From: Leifsonia sp. SCN 70-46
GTDB lineage: Bacteria > Actinomycetota > Actinomycetes > Actinomycetales > Microbacteriaceae
Length of the DNA: 64,000 nt
Direction of reading: 5' to 3'
NCBI GenBank assembly: GCA_001725325.1
Contig: MEFY01000002.1
Span: forward strand, 2,049,559 to 2,113,558
The position numbers were made by a program, and so were the translations under genes. Positions 45,546-55,877 of the stretch are shown here, piece after piece (positions within the stretch are counted from its first letter, which is position 1; each line of letters opens with the position of its first letter). The notes under the pieces are model-generated. The model did not search any database and was not told the DNA's origin. It worked only from the letters and a program-made list of their open reading frames with translations.

Positions 45546-45616
45546 GCGGCAAGCCTAGGGCCAGCCCTCGCGCATTGGCCCGAGGCGTCGCGCGCGGGCC
45601 GTCCTAGCATTCGAGC

Positions 45617-46849
45617 ATGAGCTTCTTGGATGCCGCCTGGTCCGCGCTCGGCAACGACCCCGCCGCGCTGGCCGGCGCCGTGCCGCCCACGATCCCGCTG
45701 TCGGCCGCGCTGCCCGTGGGCGACCTCGTCGGCGGAGCCGTCTCCGCCGCCGCCCTCGCGCACGCGCCGGGCACACAGCTGCACCTCGACCCCGCCCGTG
45801 TCGCGACCGCCGTGACGAGCGAGCGCTACCTGCGCGTGCACGGCGAGCCGTGGCAGGCGTGGGCCGAGTTCTCCGGGTTCTGGCAGACGGCGGACGGCTG
45901 GGTGCGCACGCACGCGAACTACCCGCACCACCGCGAGGCGCTGCTCGACGTCGTGGGCGGCGCGGACGGGTTCCGGCGGCTCACCTCCCTCGAGATCGAG
46001 GAGCAGGTGACGGCGCGCGGGGGAGTCGCCGTGGCGGTGCGCAGCGAGGAGGAGTGGCGCGCGCATCCCCAGGCCGCCGCGGTCGCCCGGTCGCCGTTCG
46101 TGCGCCTCGACCGCGTCGGCGACGCGCCCCGGCGCGGCGGCGTGCCGCGCGTGCTCGACCTCACGCGCGTCATCGCGGGGCCCGTCGCGACGCGCACCCT
46201 CGCCTTCTGGGGCGCGGACGTGCTGCGCATCGACGGTCCGCGATTGCCGGAGATCGAGGCACAGCATCTCGACACGGGGGCGGGCAAGCGCTCGACGATC
46301 CTCGACGCGGGCAGCACGCGGTTCGACGAGCTGCTCGCCGAGGCGGACGTCGTCGTCACGGGCTACCGGCCCGTGGCCCTCGAGAGGCTCGGCCTCTCGC
46401 CCGAGGCGCTCGTCGAGCGCCGCCCGGGCCTCGTCGTCGCGCGCCTGAGCGTGTGGGGCGCGACGGGACCGTTCGCGGCCCGCCGCGGCTTCGACAGCAT
46501 CGTGCAGGCGGCGAGCGGCATCTCGTGGCTCGAGAGCGCCGACGGCGCGACGCCCGGTGCGCTGCCCGCCCAGGCGCTCGACCACTCCGCGGGCTACCTG
46601 CTCGCGGCGGGGGTGGCCACGGCGCTCCGCCGACGGGCTGAGGAGGGCGGCTCCTACCTCGTGGAGACGTCGCTCGCGCGCGTCGCGCAGGAGCTGCTCG
46701 CCGCTGCGCGCGGCCCGCGCGCCGCGCATCCCGCGTGGGATCCGACGACCGTCACGTACGGCGACCTCACTGTCGCGCGCCCCGCGTTCCCGGGGGAGTG
46801 GTCCGCCCCGCCCGTGCCGTGGGGCTCGAGCGAGCCGCGCTGGAAATAG
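45617..46849 (+). CDS. CaiB/BaiF-family CoA-transferase
   Basis: The 410-residue protein carries the family III CoA-transferase core in its second half: VLDLTRVIAGPVATRTLAFWGADVLRID, GAGKRSTILD, and GYRPVALERLGLSPEALVERRPGLVVARLS. The first 170 residues are less typical and contain a second partial CaiB-like module, as in the long actinobacterial forms. These enzymes move CoA between carboxylic acids. The acceptor is unknown. The ATG follows TAGCAT by 6 nt. Confidence 0.85.
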   Translation: MSFLDAAWSALGNDPAALAGAVPPTIPLSAALPVGDLVGGAVSAAALAHAPGTQLHLDPARVATAVTSERYLRVHGEPWQAWAEFSGFWQTADGWVRTHANYPHHREALLDVVGGADGFRRLTSLEIEEQVTARGGVAVAVRSEEEWRAHPQAAAVARSPFVRLDRVGDAPRRGGVPRVLDLTRVIAGPVATRTLAFWGADVLRIDGPRLPEIEAQHLDTGAGKRSTILDAGSTRFDELLAEADVVVTGYRPVALERLGLSPEALVERRPGLVVARLSVWGATGPFAARRGFDSIVQAASGISWLESADGATPGALPAQALDHSAGYLLAAGVATALRRRAEEGGSYLVETSLARVAQELLAAARGPRAAHPAWDPTTVTYGDLTVARPAFPGEWSAPPVPWGSSEPRWK

Positions 46850-46877
46850 CCGCCGGCCCGCGGTGGTTGGATGAGGT

Positions 46878-47690
46878 ATGACCGACACCACGGCACAGGA
46901 CAGGCTCTCCGCGTTCCACGCCCGCCGCGAGGCGGCAGTCGTCGCGCCGCAGGGGAACCTCGCGCTCGTCAACACGCAGTGGGTCGACTCGCCCCAGACG
47001 ATCTGGGGCGTGCCCGGCACGTGGGCCCCCGCCGAGGGCGGGCTCGTCGTCACCGCGGAGGCGTCGGACGGCATCGTCGTCGACGGCCGGCTCGTCGACG
47101 GCGCGGCCCTCGTGCTCTCGCGCGACAGCACCGACCCGAGCGAGGTGCGCTTCAGCGACACCGTCACGGGCTTCGTCATCACGAGCGAGGAGGGCAGCCA
47201 CGCCCTGCGGGTGTGGGATGCGGCGTCCGACGGCATCCGCGACTTCGGCAGCATCGACTCCTACCCCTACAACCCCGACTGGGTCGTGACCGCCGACTTC
47301 ACCCCCAACCCCGAGGGCACGACGGTCGGCTTCGAGCACCTCAAAGACGACGGCCGCACGCGCGAGCAGGTCATCCCCGGGGACATCACGTTCACGCGCG
47401 ACGGCACCGACTACCGCCTCGCGGCGTTCCGCTCGGGCCGCACGCTGCAGCTCGTGTTCGCCGACGCCACGAACGGCACGGAGACGTACAGCGTCGGGCG
47501 GTTCCTGTTCGTGTCGCCGGAGGACGACGGCACCGTCATCCTCGACTTCAACAACGCCGTGCTGCCGCCCTGCGCGTTCAGCTACAACTTCAACTGCCCG
47601 CTGCCGCCGAAGCAGAACCGCTTCGAGGTGCCCATCGAGGCCGGCGAGAAGAACGTGCTCACGAAGGACGGCGCCCTGCTGCACGGCTGA
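46878..47690 (+). CDS. DUF1684 protein
   Basis: The 270-residue cytosolic protein matches DUF1684, with the diagnostic C-terminal block FNNAVLPPCAFSYNFNCPLP, then PPKQNRFEVPIEAGEK, and an earlier DFTPNPEG. The fold is beta-rich and the function is not known. The conserved Cys pair and Asn-Arg motif hint at a catalytic or binding site. Its stop is 1 bp from that of the converging ramB-like gene. Confidence 0.88.
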   Translation: MTDTTAQDRLSAFHARREAAVVAPQGNLALVNTQWVDSPQTIWGVPGTWAPAEGGLVVTAEASDGIVVDGRLVDGAALVLSRDSTDPSEVRFSDTVTGFVITSEEGSHALRVWDAASDGIRDFGSIDSYPYNPDWVVTADFTPNPEGTTVGFEHLKDDGRTREQVIPGDITFTRDGTDYRLAAFRSGRTLQLVFADATNGTETYSVGRFLFVSPEDDGTVILDFNNAVLPPCAFSYNFNCPLPPKQNRFEVPIEAGEKNVLTKDGALLHG

Positions 47691-47691
47691 G

Positions 47692-49161
47692 TCACTCGGG
47701 CGAGTGCGCGTCCAGGAACGAGTAGACCTCCGTCGAGTCGACGCCCGGGTACATGCCCGTGGGCATCGCCGCGAGCAGCGAGCTGTTGAGCCGGGCGCTC
47801 GGCAGGGCGTAGCGCTCCCAGCGGCTCGACAAGGATGACGGCGCCTTGCGGCAGCAGTTCTCGTCGGGGCACGTCGAGGTGGCACGGTTGGCGGTGTCGC
47901 GCCCCCGGAACCACTTCACGTGCGCGAACGGCGTGCCCACGCTCACCGAGAAGTCGCCGCGCGACGTGGACTGGATGCGCGAGGTGCACCAGTAGGTGCC
48001 GCCCGGCTTGTCCGTGTACTGGTGGTACGGGCTGAACCGGTCGGCGACGTCGAACACCTGGCGCGCGCTCCAGTAGCGGCACACGAGCTGGCCCTCGACG
48101 GCGCCGAGGGCATCCGTGGGGAACGCGGCGTTGTCGTTCTCGTACGCCTTCGAGATCGTGCCGCTCTCGTGCACCTTGAGGAAGTGCACGGGCACGCCGA
48201 GGTGCTGCGTCGCGAGGTTCGTGAAGCGGTGGGCGGCTGTCTCGTAGCTCACCGCGAACGCGTCGCGCAGGTCCTCGACCGAGAGCTCGCGCTTCTCCTT
48301 CGCGGCGGTGAGGAACGCGACGGCCGTGTGCTCGGGGACCATGAGCGCGGCGGCGAGGTAGTTCGTCTCCACGCGCTGCCGCAGGAAGTCTGCGTAGTCC
48401 TTGGGCTCGCCGATGCCGAGCACGTGGCTCGCGAGCGCCTGCAGGAGCGTCGAGCGCGGGTCGCTGCCCGCGGCCTGCCCGACGGGCAGGTAGATGCGGC
48501 CGTTGCGCAGGTCGGTGACGCTGCGCGTGGAGCCCGGCAGGTCGGGCACGTAGTGCAGCGTGAAGCCCAGGTGCGTGGCGAGGTCTGACGCGACGCGCTG
48601 CGACAGCGGACCGCCCGCGTGCCCGACGGCGGCCAGCAGTTCCTTCGCCTTCTTCTCGAGCTCGGGGAAGTAGTTGTTGCGCTTGCGCATCGACCGCCGC
48701 AGCTCGGTGTTGGCCCGGCGGGCCTCCTCGGGGGTCGCCGCACGCTCGCGGTGCAGCCGCTGCAGCTCGTCGTGCAGGCCGAGGATCGTCTCGATCGCCT
48801 CGTCGCTCAACGTCTTGCGGATCGGCAGCGGCGGCAGGGGCAGCGACGCGTAGAGCGGTCCGCGCTGGGCGCGCTCGAGCGCGATCTCGAGCGCTGCGCG
48901 CTTGCTCGGCGCATCGGGGCTCAGCAGCTCGTCCATCGTGACCCCGAGGATGCGTGCGAGCTTCTGCAGCTCGCCGAGCTTGAGCTCGCGCTTGCCGTTC
49001 TCGATGACGGAGACCTGCGACGCGGCGCGGCCGAGGGCGCTCCCGAGGTCGTCAAGGGTGAGGCCGCGGTCGGTGCGCAGCTGGCGGATGCGACGGCCGA
49101 CGGTGAGGGAATCGAGCACGTCATCATCCTGTGCCGCTGCCGTGGCATCCCGGTCGCTCAT
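47692..49161 (-). CDS. ramB: RamB/ScfR-type transcriptional regulator
   Basis: The 489-residue regulator has an XRE HTH (about 20-75, [20 protein letters not shown]), a helical linker, an IrrE-like middle region and a C-terminal ScfRs domain with cysteine cluster CPDENCC. RamB-type proteins control acetate and propionate metabolism, repressing the glyoxylate shunt genes in Corynebacterium. This gene is divergent from aceA-aceB, exactly the expected context. ATG 49161 has AGGAGGG upstream; the open frame further upstream is promoter DNA. A palindrome in the 128-bp gap is the likely binding site. Confidence 0.88.
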   Translation of the reverse strand: MSDRDATAAAQDDDVLDSLTVGRRIRQLRTDRGLTLDDLGSALGRAASQVSVIENGKRELKLGELQKLARILGVTMDELLSPDAPSKRAALEIALERAQRGPLYASLPLPPLPIRKTLSDEAIETILGLHDELQRLHRERAATPEEARRANTELRRSMRKRNNYFPELEKKAKELLAAVGHAGGPLSQRVASDLATHLGFTLHYVPDLPGSTRSVTDLRNGRIYLPVGQAAGSDPRSTLLQALASHVLGIGEPKDYADFLRQRVETNYLAAALMVPEHTAVAFLTAAKEKRELSVEDLRDAFAVSYETAAHRFTNLATQHLGVPVHFLKVHESGTISKAYENDNAAFPTDALGAVEGQLVCRYWSARQVFDVADRFSPYHQYTDKPGGTYWCTSRIQSTSRGDFSVSVGTPFAHVKWFRGRDTANRATSTCPDENCCRKAPSSLSSRWERYALPSARLNSSLLAAMPTGMYPGVDSTEVYSFLDAHSPE

Positions 49162-49197
49162 GTCGCCCTCCTCGGCGTGCTTCTTCGGCGGAACAGA

Positions 49198-49225
49198 AGA
49201 ATGCGGATAATTCTGCCGCACTTCT
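49198..49225. promoter_or_regulatory. candidate RamB operator between ramB and aceA
   Basis: TGCGG (49202-49206) and CCGCA (49216-49220) form an inverted repeat around ATAATTCTG, flanked by AGAA and TTCT. It is the only clear dyad in the divergent region and lies 36 bp before the ramB start. Binding of the neighbouring regulator is inference. Confidence 0.5.
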
Positions 49226-49289
49226 CGGAGAAGAACCATCCCGCCGGGCTCAGAGTCGAAGAACAAGCCCCACCCAAGGAGAAGGAAAC

Positions 49290-50576
49290 ATGACCAGGAC
49301 CGGCGACCAGACGCAGACCGCGGCGCAGCTCGAGAACGAGTGGAAGACCGACGCGAGGTGGAACGGGATCCAGCGCGAGTACAGCGCCGAGGATGTCGTC
49401 GCGCTGCGCGGCACGGTGCGCGAGGAGCGCACGCTCGCGAGGCGCGGTGCGGAGAACCTGTGGCGGCTCATCCACGAGGAGGAGTGGGTGCCGGCGCTCG
49501 GCGCCCTCACGGGAAACCAGGCGGTGCAGCAGATCCGCGCGGGCCTCAAGGCCATCTACCTGAGCGGCTGGCAGGTCGCCGCCGACGCCAACCTCTCCGG
49601 CCAGACCTACCCCGACCAGTCCCTCTACCCGGCGAACAGCGTCCCCGCCGTCGTGCGCCGCATCAACAACGCGCTCCTGCGCGCGGACCAGATCGAGTTC
49701 TCCGAAGGTAAGACGGGCACCGACTGGCTCGCCCCCATCGTCGCCGACGCGGAGGCCGGCTTCGGCGGCCCGCTCAACGCCTACGAGCTCATGAGCTCCA
49801 TGATCGAGGCGGGCGCGGCGGGGGTGCACTGGGAGGACCAGCTCGCGTCGGAGAAGAAGTGCGGCCACATGGGCGGCAAGGTCCTCATCCCCACGAGCCA
49901 GCACATCCGCACGCTCAACGCCGCGCGGCTCGCCGCCGACGTCGCGGGCGTGCCCACGATCATCGTCGCGCGCACCGACTCGCTCGCCGCCGACCTCATC
50001 ACGAGCGACGTCGACGACCGGGACAAGCCGTTCCTCACGGGCGACCGCACGAGCGAGGGCTTCTACCGCACGACGCCGGGCATCGAGACGGTCCTGGCCC
50101 GCGGGCACGCCTACGCGCCCTACGCCGACCTGCTGTGGGTGGAGTCGGCGGAGCCCGACCTCGAGCTCGCGCGCACCTTCGCGGAGAGCATCCACCGGCA
50201 GTTCCCCGGCAAGAAGCTCGCGTACAACTGCTCGCCGAGCTTCAACTGGAAGAGCCACCTCGACGACGACACCATCGCGAAGTTCCAGCGCGAGCTGGCG
50301 TCGATGGGATACGCGTTCCAGTTCATCACCCTCGCGGGGTTCCACGCCCTCAACCACTCCATGTACACGCTCGCGAAGGACTACTCGCAGCGCCACATGA
50401 GCGCGTACGTGGAGCTGCAGGAGGCGGAGTTCGCGTCCGAGAAGGACGGCTACACAGCCACGCGCCACCAGCGCGAGGTCGGCACCGGCTACTTCGACCG
50501 GATCGCCACGGCGCTCAACCCCGACAGCGAGACGCTCGCCCTCGTCGGCAGCACCGAGACCGCGCAGTTCCACTGA
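49290..50576 (+). CDS. aceA: isocitrate lyase
   Basis: The 428-residue enzyme splits isocitrate into glyoxylate and succinate, the first step of the glyoxylate shunt. The catalytic motif KKCGHMGGK (Cys191), the metal-binding VARTDS and the NCSPSFNWK signature are present. The ATG at 49290 has AAGGAGAAGGA just upstream. aceB follows after 17 nt with its own ribosome-binding site, so the two form an operon for growth on acetate or fatty acids. Length is normal. Confidence 0.97.
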   Translation: MTRTGDQTQTAAQLENEWKTDARWNGIQREYSAEDVVALRGTVREERTLARRGAENLWRLIHEEEWVPALGALTGNQAVQQIRAGLKAIYLSGWQVAADANLSGQTYPDQSLYPANSVPAVVRRINNALLRADQIEFSEGKTGTDWLAPIVADAEAGFGGPLNAYELMSSMIEAGAAGVHWEDQLASEKKCGHMGGKVLIPTSQHIRTLNAARLAADVAGVPTIIVARTDSLAADLITSDVDDRDKPFLTGDRTSEGFYRTTPGIETVLARGHAYAPYADLLWVESAEPDLELARTFAESIHRQFPGKKLAYNCSPSFNWKSHLDDDTIAKFQRELASMGYAFQFITLAGFHALNHSMYTLAKDYSQRHMSAYVELQEAEFASEKDGYTATRHQREVGTGYFDRIATALNPDSETLALVGSTETAQFH

Positions 50577-50593
50577 GACCAGGAGGCAGACAC

Positions 50594-52192
50594 ATGTCAC
50601 ACATCGAGATCCTCGCGCCGCTCGACGAGCGGTACGGCGAGATACTGACCCCGGAGGCCCTGCGCTTCCTCACCCGCCTGCACGACCAGTTCGCCGGGCG
50701 CCGCCACGACCGGCTCGCGGCGCGCATGGAGACCCGCAGGCACATCGACAACGGGCGCGACCTGCGCTTCCTGCCCGAGACGCGCGCCGTGCGCGACGAG
50801 CCCACCTGGCGCGTCGCGGGCGCCGGCCCGGGCCTCGAGGACAGGCGCGTGGAGATCACCGGCCCGACCGACCGCAAGATGACCGTCAACGCCATGAACT
50901 CGGGCGCCAAGGTCTGGCTGGCCGACCAGGAGGACGCCACGAGTCCCACGTGGGCGAACGTCATCGGGGGGCAGATCAACCTGCACGACGTGATCCGCCG
51001 CCAGATCGACTTCACGTCGGACGAGGGCAAGGAGTACCGGCTCGGCGAGACCACGCCCACGATCGTCATGCGGCCGCGCGGTTGGCACCTCGTGGAGAAG
51101 CACCTGCGCTACACCGACCGCGCGGGCCAGTCGGCGCCGGCCTCGGCATCGCTCGTCGACTTCGGGCTGTACTTCTTCCACAACGCCGCGGAGCTCATCG
51201 CGCGCGGGTCGGGTCCGTACTTCTACCTGCCCAAGCTCGAGAACCACCTCGAGGCGCGCCTGTGGGACGACATCTTCACGTTCTCCGAGAACGCGCTCGG
51301 CATCGAGCACGGCACGATCCGCGCGACGGTGCTCATCGAGACCATCTCGGCCGCGTTCGAGATGGAGGAGATCCTGTACGAGCTGCGCGAGCACTGCGCG
51401 GGGCTCAACGCGGGCCGCTGGGACTACATCTTCTCGATCATCAAGAACTTCCGCGGGCGCGGTGCGAGCTTCACCCTGCCCGACCGTTCGGCGATCACGA
51501 TGACGGTCCCGTTCATGCGCGCCTACACCGAGCTGCTCGTCAAGACGTGCCACAAGCGCGGCGCGCACGCGATCGGGGGCATGAGCGCGTTCATCCCGAA
51601 CCGGCGCGACCCGGAGGTCACCGCACGCGCGCTCGACGCCGTCACGCACGACAAGCGCCGCGAGGCCACGGACGGCTTCGACGGCACGTGGGTCGCGCAC
51701 CCCGACCTCGTCGAGACCGCCCGCGCCGAGTTCGACGCGGTGCTGGGCGAGAAGCCCAACCAGGTCGACCGCCAGCGCGACGACGTGCACGTGACCGCCG
51801 ACGACCTGCTCGACCTGACGCTCGACGGTCGCGTGACCGACGCGGGCGTGCGCGCCAACGTCTCGATCGCCGTGCGCTACCTGGAGAGCTGGCTGCGCGG
51901 GGTGGGTGCCGCCGCCATCGACAACCTCATGGAGGATGCCGCGACGGCCGAGATCAGCCGCAGCCAGCTGTGGCAGTGGATGCACCAGCGCGTCGTCACC
52001 GCGGAGGGCACGCTCATCACGCGCGCGCTCGTCGAGCACGAGCTCGCGGCGGTCACCGCCGGCCACCCCGAGTTCGCCGACGCGGCAGAGGTGTTCCGCG
52101 CCGTCACGCTCGAGGAGGACTTCCCGACGTTCCTCACGATCACCGCGTACACGCGGTACCTCGTGGAGAGCCGGGAGCCCGTCGCGGCCTAG
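50594..52192 (+). CDS. aceB: malate synthase A
   Basis: The 532-residue enzyme condenses glyoxylate with acetyl-CoA to malate. The malate synthase A signature [17 protein letters not shown] (about 272-288), [12 protein letters not shown] and [15 protein letters not shown] are clear. The size identifies the A isoform rather than the larger G form common in other actinobacteria. An AGGAGG site precedes the ATG. It forms the second half of the shunt with aceA. Confidence 0.97.
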   Translation: MSHIEILAPLDERYGEILTPEALRFLTRLHDQFAGRRHDRLAARMETRRHIDNGRDLRFLPETRAVRDEPTWRVAGAGPGLEDRRVEITGPTDRKMTVNAMNSGAKVWLADQEDATSPTWANVIGGQINLHDVIRRQIDFTSDEGKEYRLGETTPTIVMRPRGWHLVEKHLRYTDRAGQSAPASASLVDFGLYFFHNAAELIARGSGPYFYLPKLENHLEARLWDDIFTFSENALGIEHGTIRATVLIETISAAFEMEEILYELREHCAGLNAGRWDYIFSIIKNFRGRGASFTLPDRSAITMTVPFMRAYTELLVKTCHKRGAHAIGGMSAFIPNRRDPEVTARALDAVTHDKRREATDGFDGTWVAHPDLVETARAEFDAVLGEKPNQVDRQRDDVHVTADDLLDLTLDGRVTDAGVRANVSIAVRYLESWLRGVGAAAIDNLMEDAATAEISRSQLWQWMHQRVVTAEGTLITRALVEHELAAVTAGHPEFADAAEVFRAVTLEEDFPTFLTITAYTRYLVESREPVAA

Positions 52193-52257
52193 GAGGAGCG
52201 GTCGGGGTGCTGGGGCTAGACTTCCAGCACCTCGACCACCGCCGATCGGAGGGTTCC

Positions 52258-53532
52258 GTGTCCAGCCCCTGGATCATCACCCCCGATGCGGCCGCGCGCG
52301 CCAGGACCGCCCACGATGTCGCGGTGGGCGAGCGCGGCGCCACGACGGGGGTGCGCCGCCTCGTGGCGGAGTCGTGGGAGCGCTCGCTGCGGCTCTCCCT
52401 CGACCCCGACTCACTCCTCGCGGGGGTCGACCTCGGCGACGAGGAGCTGCGCGCCTACCGCGATGCGCACCCGCTGTCGCTCGCGCTCCCCACCATCCAC
52501 CGGCTGCTCATCCGGCACACCTTCGACGCCGGCCTCATCGTCGCCGTGGGCGATCAGGACGGCCGCCTGCTCTGGATCGACGGCGATCGCACGCTGCGCC
52601 GCAAGGCGGAGGACATGCTCTTCGTCGAGGGCGCCGACTGGTCGGAGCGCGCCGTCGGCACGAGCGCACCGGGCACGGCCCTCGCCCTCGACCACGGCAT
52701 CCAGATCACGGGCGCGGAGCACTTCAACCGCATCGTCCACCCGTGGAGCTGCACGGCGGTGCCCGTGCACGACCCGGCGACCGGCGCCATGCTCGGCGTC
52801 ATCGACATCACGGGCACGGATGCGGCAGTGGCCCCGGCCACGCTCCCGCTCATGGAGGCGGCGGTGGCCGCCGTGGAGTCGGAGCTGCGCATCCGCCGGC
52901 TCGACGAGCTCGCGTCCCGGCCGCGGCGCGCCGTGCAGCGCGCCGTGCCCGAGCCCTCGTTGAACGTCCTGGGCACCGAGGGCGGCAGGCTGCAGTCGGG
53001 CACGCGCTCCGCCGAGCTCAGCACGCGGCACGCCGAGATCCTGACGCTGCTCGCGTGGCATCCTTCCGGCCTCTCCGCCGAGTCGCTCGCGGGCCTGCTC
53101 GACTGCTCGGTCGAGACGCTGCGGCCCGAGATGGTGCGGCTGCGCCGCGTCGTCTCCTCGGTCGACCCGTCGCTCGAGCCCACCTCGCGCCCCTACCGCC
53201 TGCCGCGGCGCCTCGACCTCGACGCGCACCGCGTGCTCGCCTTCCTCGACAGGGGAGCACACCGCGTCGCGCTCGCGGGGTACTCGGGCCCGCTGCTGCC
53301 GGGGTCGTCGGCCTCGGGCATCCGCGCGATCAGGGATGAGGTGAGCTCGCGCCTGCGCGAGTCGCTGCTGACCGACGCGTCGGTGGAGACGCTGCTCACG
53401 TACGCGCGCACGGACGAGGCGGCGTACGACGTCGAGGTGTGGCGCGCGTGCCTCGCGCTCCTGCCGCCCAAGTCGCCCAAGCGCGCCGCGGTGGTCTCGC
53501 GCATCGAGCGCATCGAGCGGGAGCTGCGCTGA
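52258..53532 (+). CDS. GAF-domain transcriptional regulator (AcoR-like, without AAA domain)
   Basis: The 424-residue protein has a GAF domain (about 80-225, with SERAVGTSAPGTALALDHGIQI) and a C-terminal HTH region (about 255-315, HAEILTLLAWHPSGLSAESLAGLLDC). It lacks the sigma54-interacting AAA domain of classical AcoR. Actinobacterial members control an aldehyde dehydrogenase and DUF779 pair, which is what lies downstream. GTG 52258 has CGGAGGG upstream and a -10 TAGACT (52216-52221). Sensing of an aldehyde or a breakdown product is inference. Confidence 0.83.
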   Translation: MSSPWIITPDAAARARTAHDVAVGERGATTGVRRLVAESWERSLRLSLDPDSLLAGVDLGDEELRAYRDAHPLSLALPTIHRLLIRHTFDAGLIVAVGDQDGRLLWIDGDRTLRRKAEDMLFVEGADWSERAVGTSAPGTALALDHGIQITGAEHFNRIVHPWSCTAVPVHDPATGAMLGVIDITGTDAAVAPATLPLMEAAVAAVESELRIRRLDELASRPRRAVQRAVPEPSLNVLGTEGGRLQSGTRSAELSTRHAEILTLLAWHPSGLSAESLAGLLDCSVETLRPEMVRLRRVVSSVDPSLEPTSRPYRLPRRLDLDAHRVLAFLDRGAHRVALAGYSGPLLPGSSASGIRAIRDEVSSRLRESLLTDASVETLLTYARTDEAAYDVEVWRACLALLPPKSPKRAAVVSRIERIERELR

Positions 53533-53545
53533 GTTCTCCACACAC

Positions 53546-53561
53546 TCGAACACATGTTCGA
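53546..53561. promoter_or_regulatory. perfect LexA/SOS box
   Basis: TCGAAC-ACAT-GTTCGA is a full match to the TCGAAC-N4-GTTCGA consensus. It overlaps the expected -35 region of the truncated reading frame at 53582, whose -10 is TACCAT (53570-53575). Confidence 0.82.
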
Positions 53562-53581
53562 ATGTCTGGTACCATATCTGT

Positions 53582-53818
53582 ATGACGATCGCCTCCGTGA
53601 TCGTGCCGGATCACCTCGAACTCCTCGACGACGCAGCCCTGCTCTCGCTGCAGTCGTCGATCGCGGCCTCGCGCCGCGAGCTCGACGCGCTCAGCGCGCG
53701 GGTCTCCGCAGAGGTGGGCGCAGCGCAGATAGGCGCGGCGAGCTCCCCGCGCAACCTTCTGCAACGTTGCTGCAACGCACGCCCTCGTAGCGTCGCACCA
53801 TGCCAGAGACCTGGCTGA
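53582..53818 (+). pseudogene. truncated DUF222 / 13E12-type HNH-endonuclease remnant
   Basis: The first 45 codons read like the start of an actinobacterial DUF222 (13E12 family) protein: DDAALLSLQSSIAASRRELD then ALSARVSAEV, where the intact family continues for 300-400 residues to an HNH nuclease. Here the frame drifts into unrelated residues and stops at 78. The promoter (SOS box, TACCAT, 6 nt, ATG) is intact. The dead 3' part now holds the promoter of the aldehyde dehydrogenase gene. In mycobacteria some 13E12 genes are known LexA targets. It was probably created by a deletion. Confidence 0.65.
53751..53793 (+). promoter_or_regulatory. GCAAC-repeat operator and -10 box of the aldehyde dehydrogenase operon
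   Basis: Three GCAAC copies (53751-53755, 53761-53765, 53772-53776) include the perfect palindrome GCAACGTTGC (53761-53770). A -10 TAGCGT follows at 53788-53793. Its predicted start point is base 53800, itself an in-frame ATG. The neighbouring GAF regulator is the likely binder, by analogy with AcoR-type activators. Confidence 0.6.
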
Positions 53819-53841
53819 CAACGACGTCGACAGGAGTCCCC

Positions 53842-55365
<1,524 letters not shown>

Positions 55366-55385
55366 ACCCGCACGCCACCACCGCT

Positions 55386-55423
55386 TCCGGCGGTCGCCCG
55401 TGCCAGGACGGGCGACCGCCGGA
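55386..55423 (+). terminator. intercistronic hairpin after aldehyde dehydrogenase gene
   Basis: A perfect 16-bp inverted repeat (55386-55401 with 55408-55423) closes a 6-nt loop and lacks a T-run. It may slow or partly stop transcription, or protect the upstream message, lowering DUF779 expression. Confidence 0.75.
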
Positions 55424-55444
55424 GAACCACGTCAGGAGCGCATC

Positions 55445-55852
55445 ATGATCGAGGCATCAGCAACCATCCCGGGCGAGACGCGCGCGCGAGTGGCCCTCAC
55501 GGCCGCGAGCGTCGACCTGCTCCGCGCGCTGTGGCAGCAGCACGGGCCGCTCATGTTCCACCAGTCGGGCGGGTGCTGCGACGGCAGCTCGCCCATGTGC
55601 TTCGCGCAGGGCGACTTCTGGACGGGCGACAGCGACATCCTGCTCGGCGTCTTCGACATCGCCGTGCCGGGCAGTGGGCCGCAGCCCATCGAGTTCTGGA
55701 TGTCGAAGGAGCAGTTCGAGTACTGGAGCCACACCTTTCTCACGGTCGACGTCGTGAAGGGCAGGGGCAGCGGCTTCTCCCTCGAGGGTCCGGAAGGGCT
55801 GAGGTTCCTCATCCGCTCGCGCCTCATGGAGACCGCGACGCCCTTCGCGTGA
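55445..55852 (+). CDS. DUF779 protein
   Basis: The 135-residue protein shows the DUF779 signature HQSGGCCDGSSPMCF (38-52) with three cysteines, and WMSKEQFEYWSHT further on. DUF779 genes sit beside aldehyde dehydrogenases in many bacteria. The cysteines suggest metal or thiol chemistry, but the activity is unknown. ATG 55445 has AGGAGCG upstream. The context implies a helper in aldehyde oxidation, which is inference. Confidence 0.9.
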   Translation: MIEASATIPGETRARVALTAASVDLLRALWQQHGPLMFHQSGGCCDGSSPMCFAQGDFWTGDSDILLGVFDIAVPGSGPQPIEFWMSKEQFEYWSHTFLTVDVVKGRGSGFSLEGPEGLRFLIRSRLMETATPFA

Positions 55853-55877
55853 CGGCCCGGCAGGGCAGGATGGACAC

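Noticed and set aside
53582-53818. The 78-codon frame as a complete functional protein.
   Set aside because: Only the first 45 codons look like a protein family (DUF222). The rest reads through the operator and promoter of the next gene.
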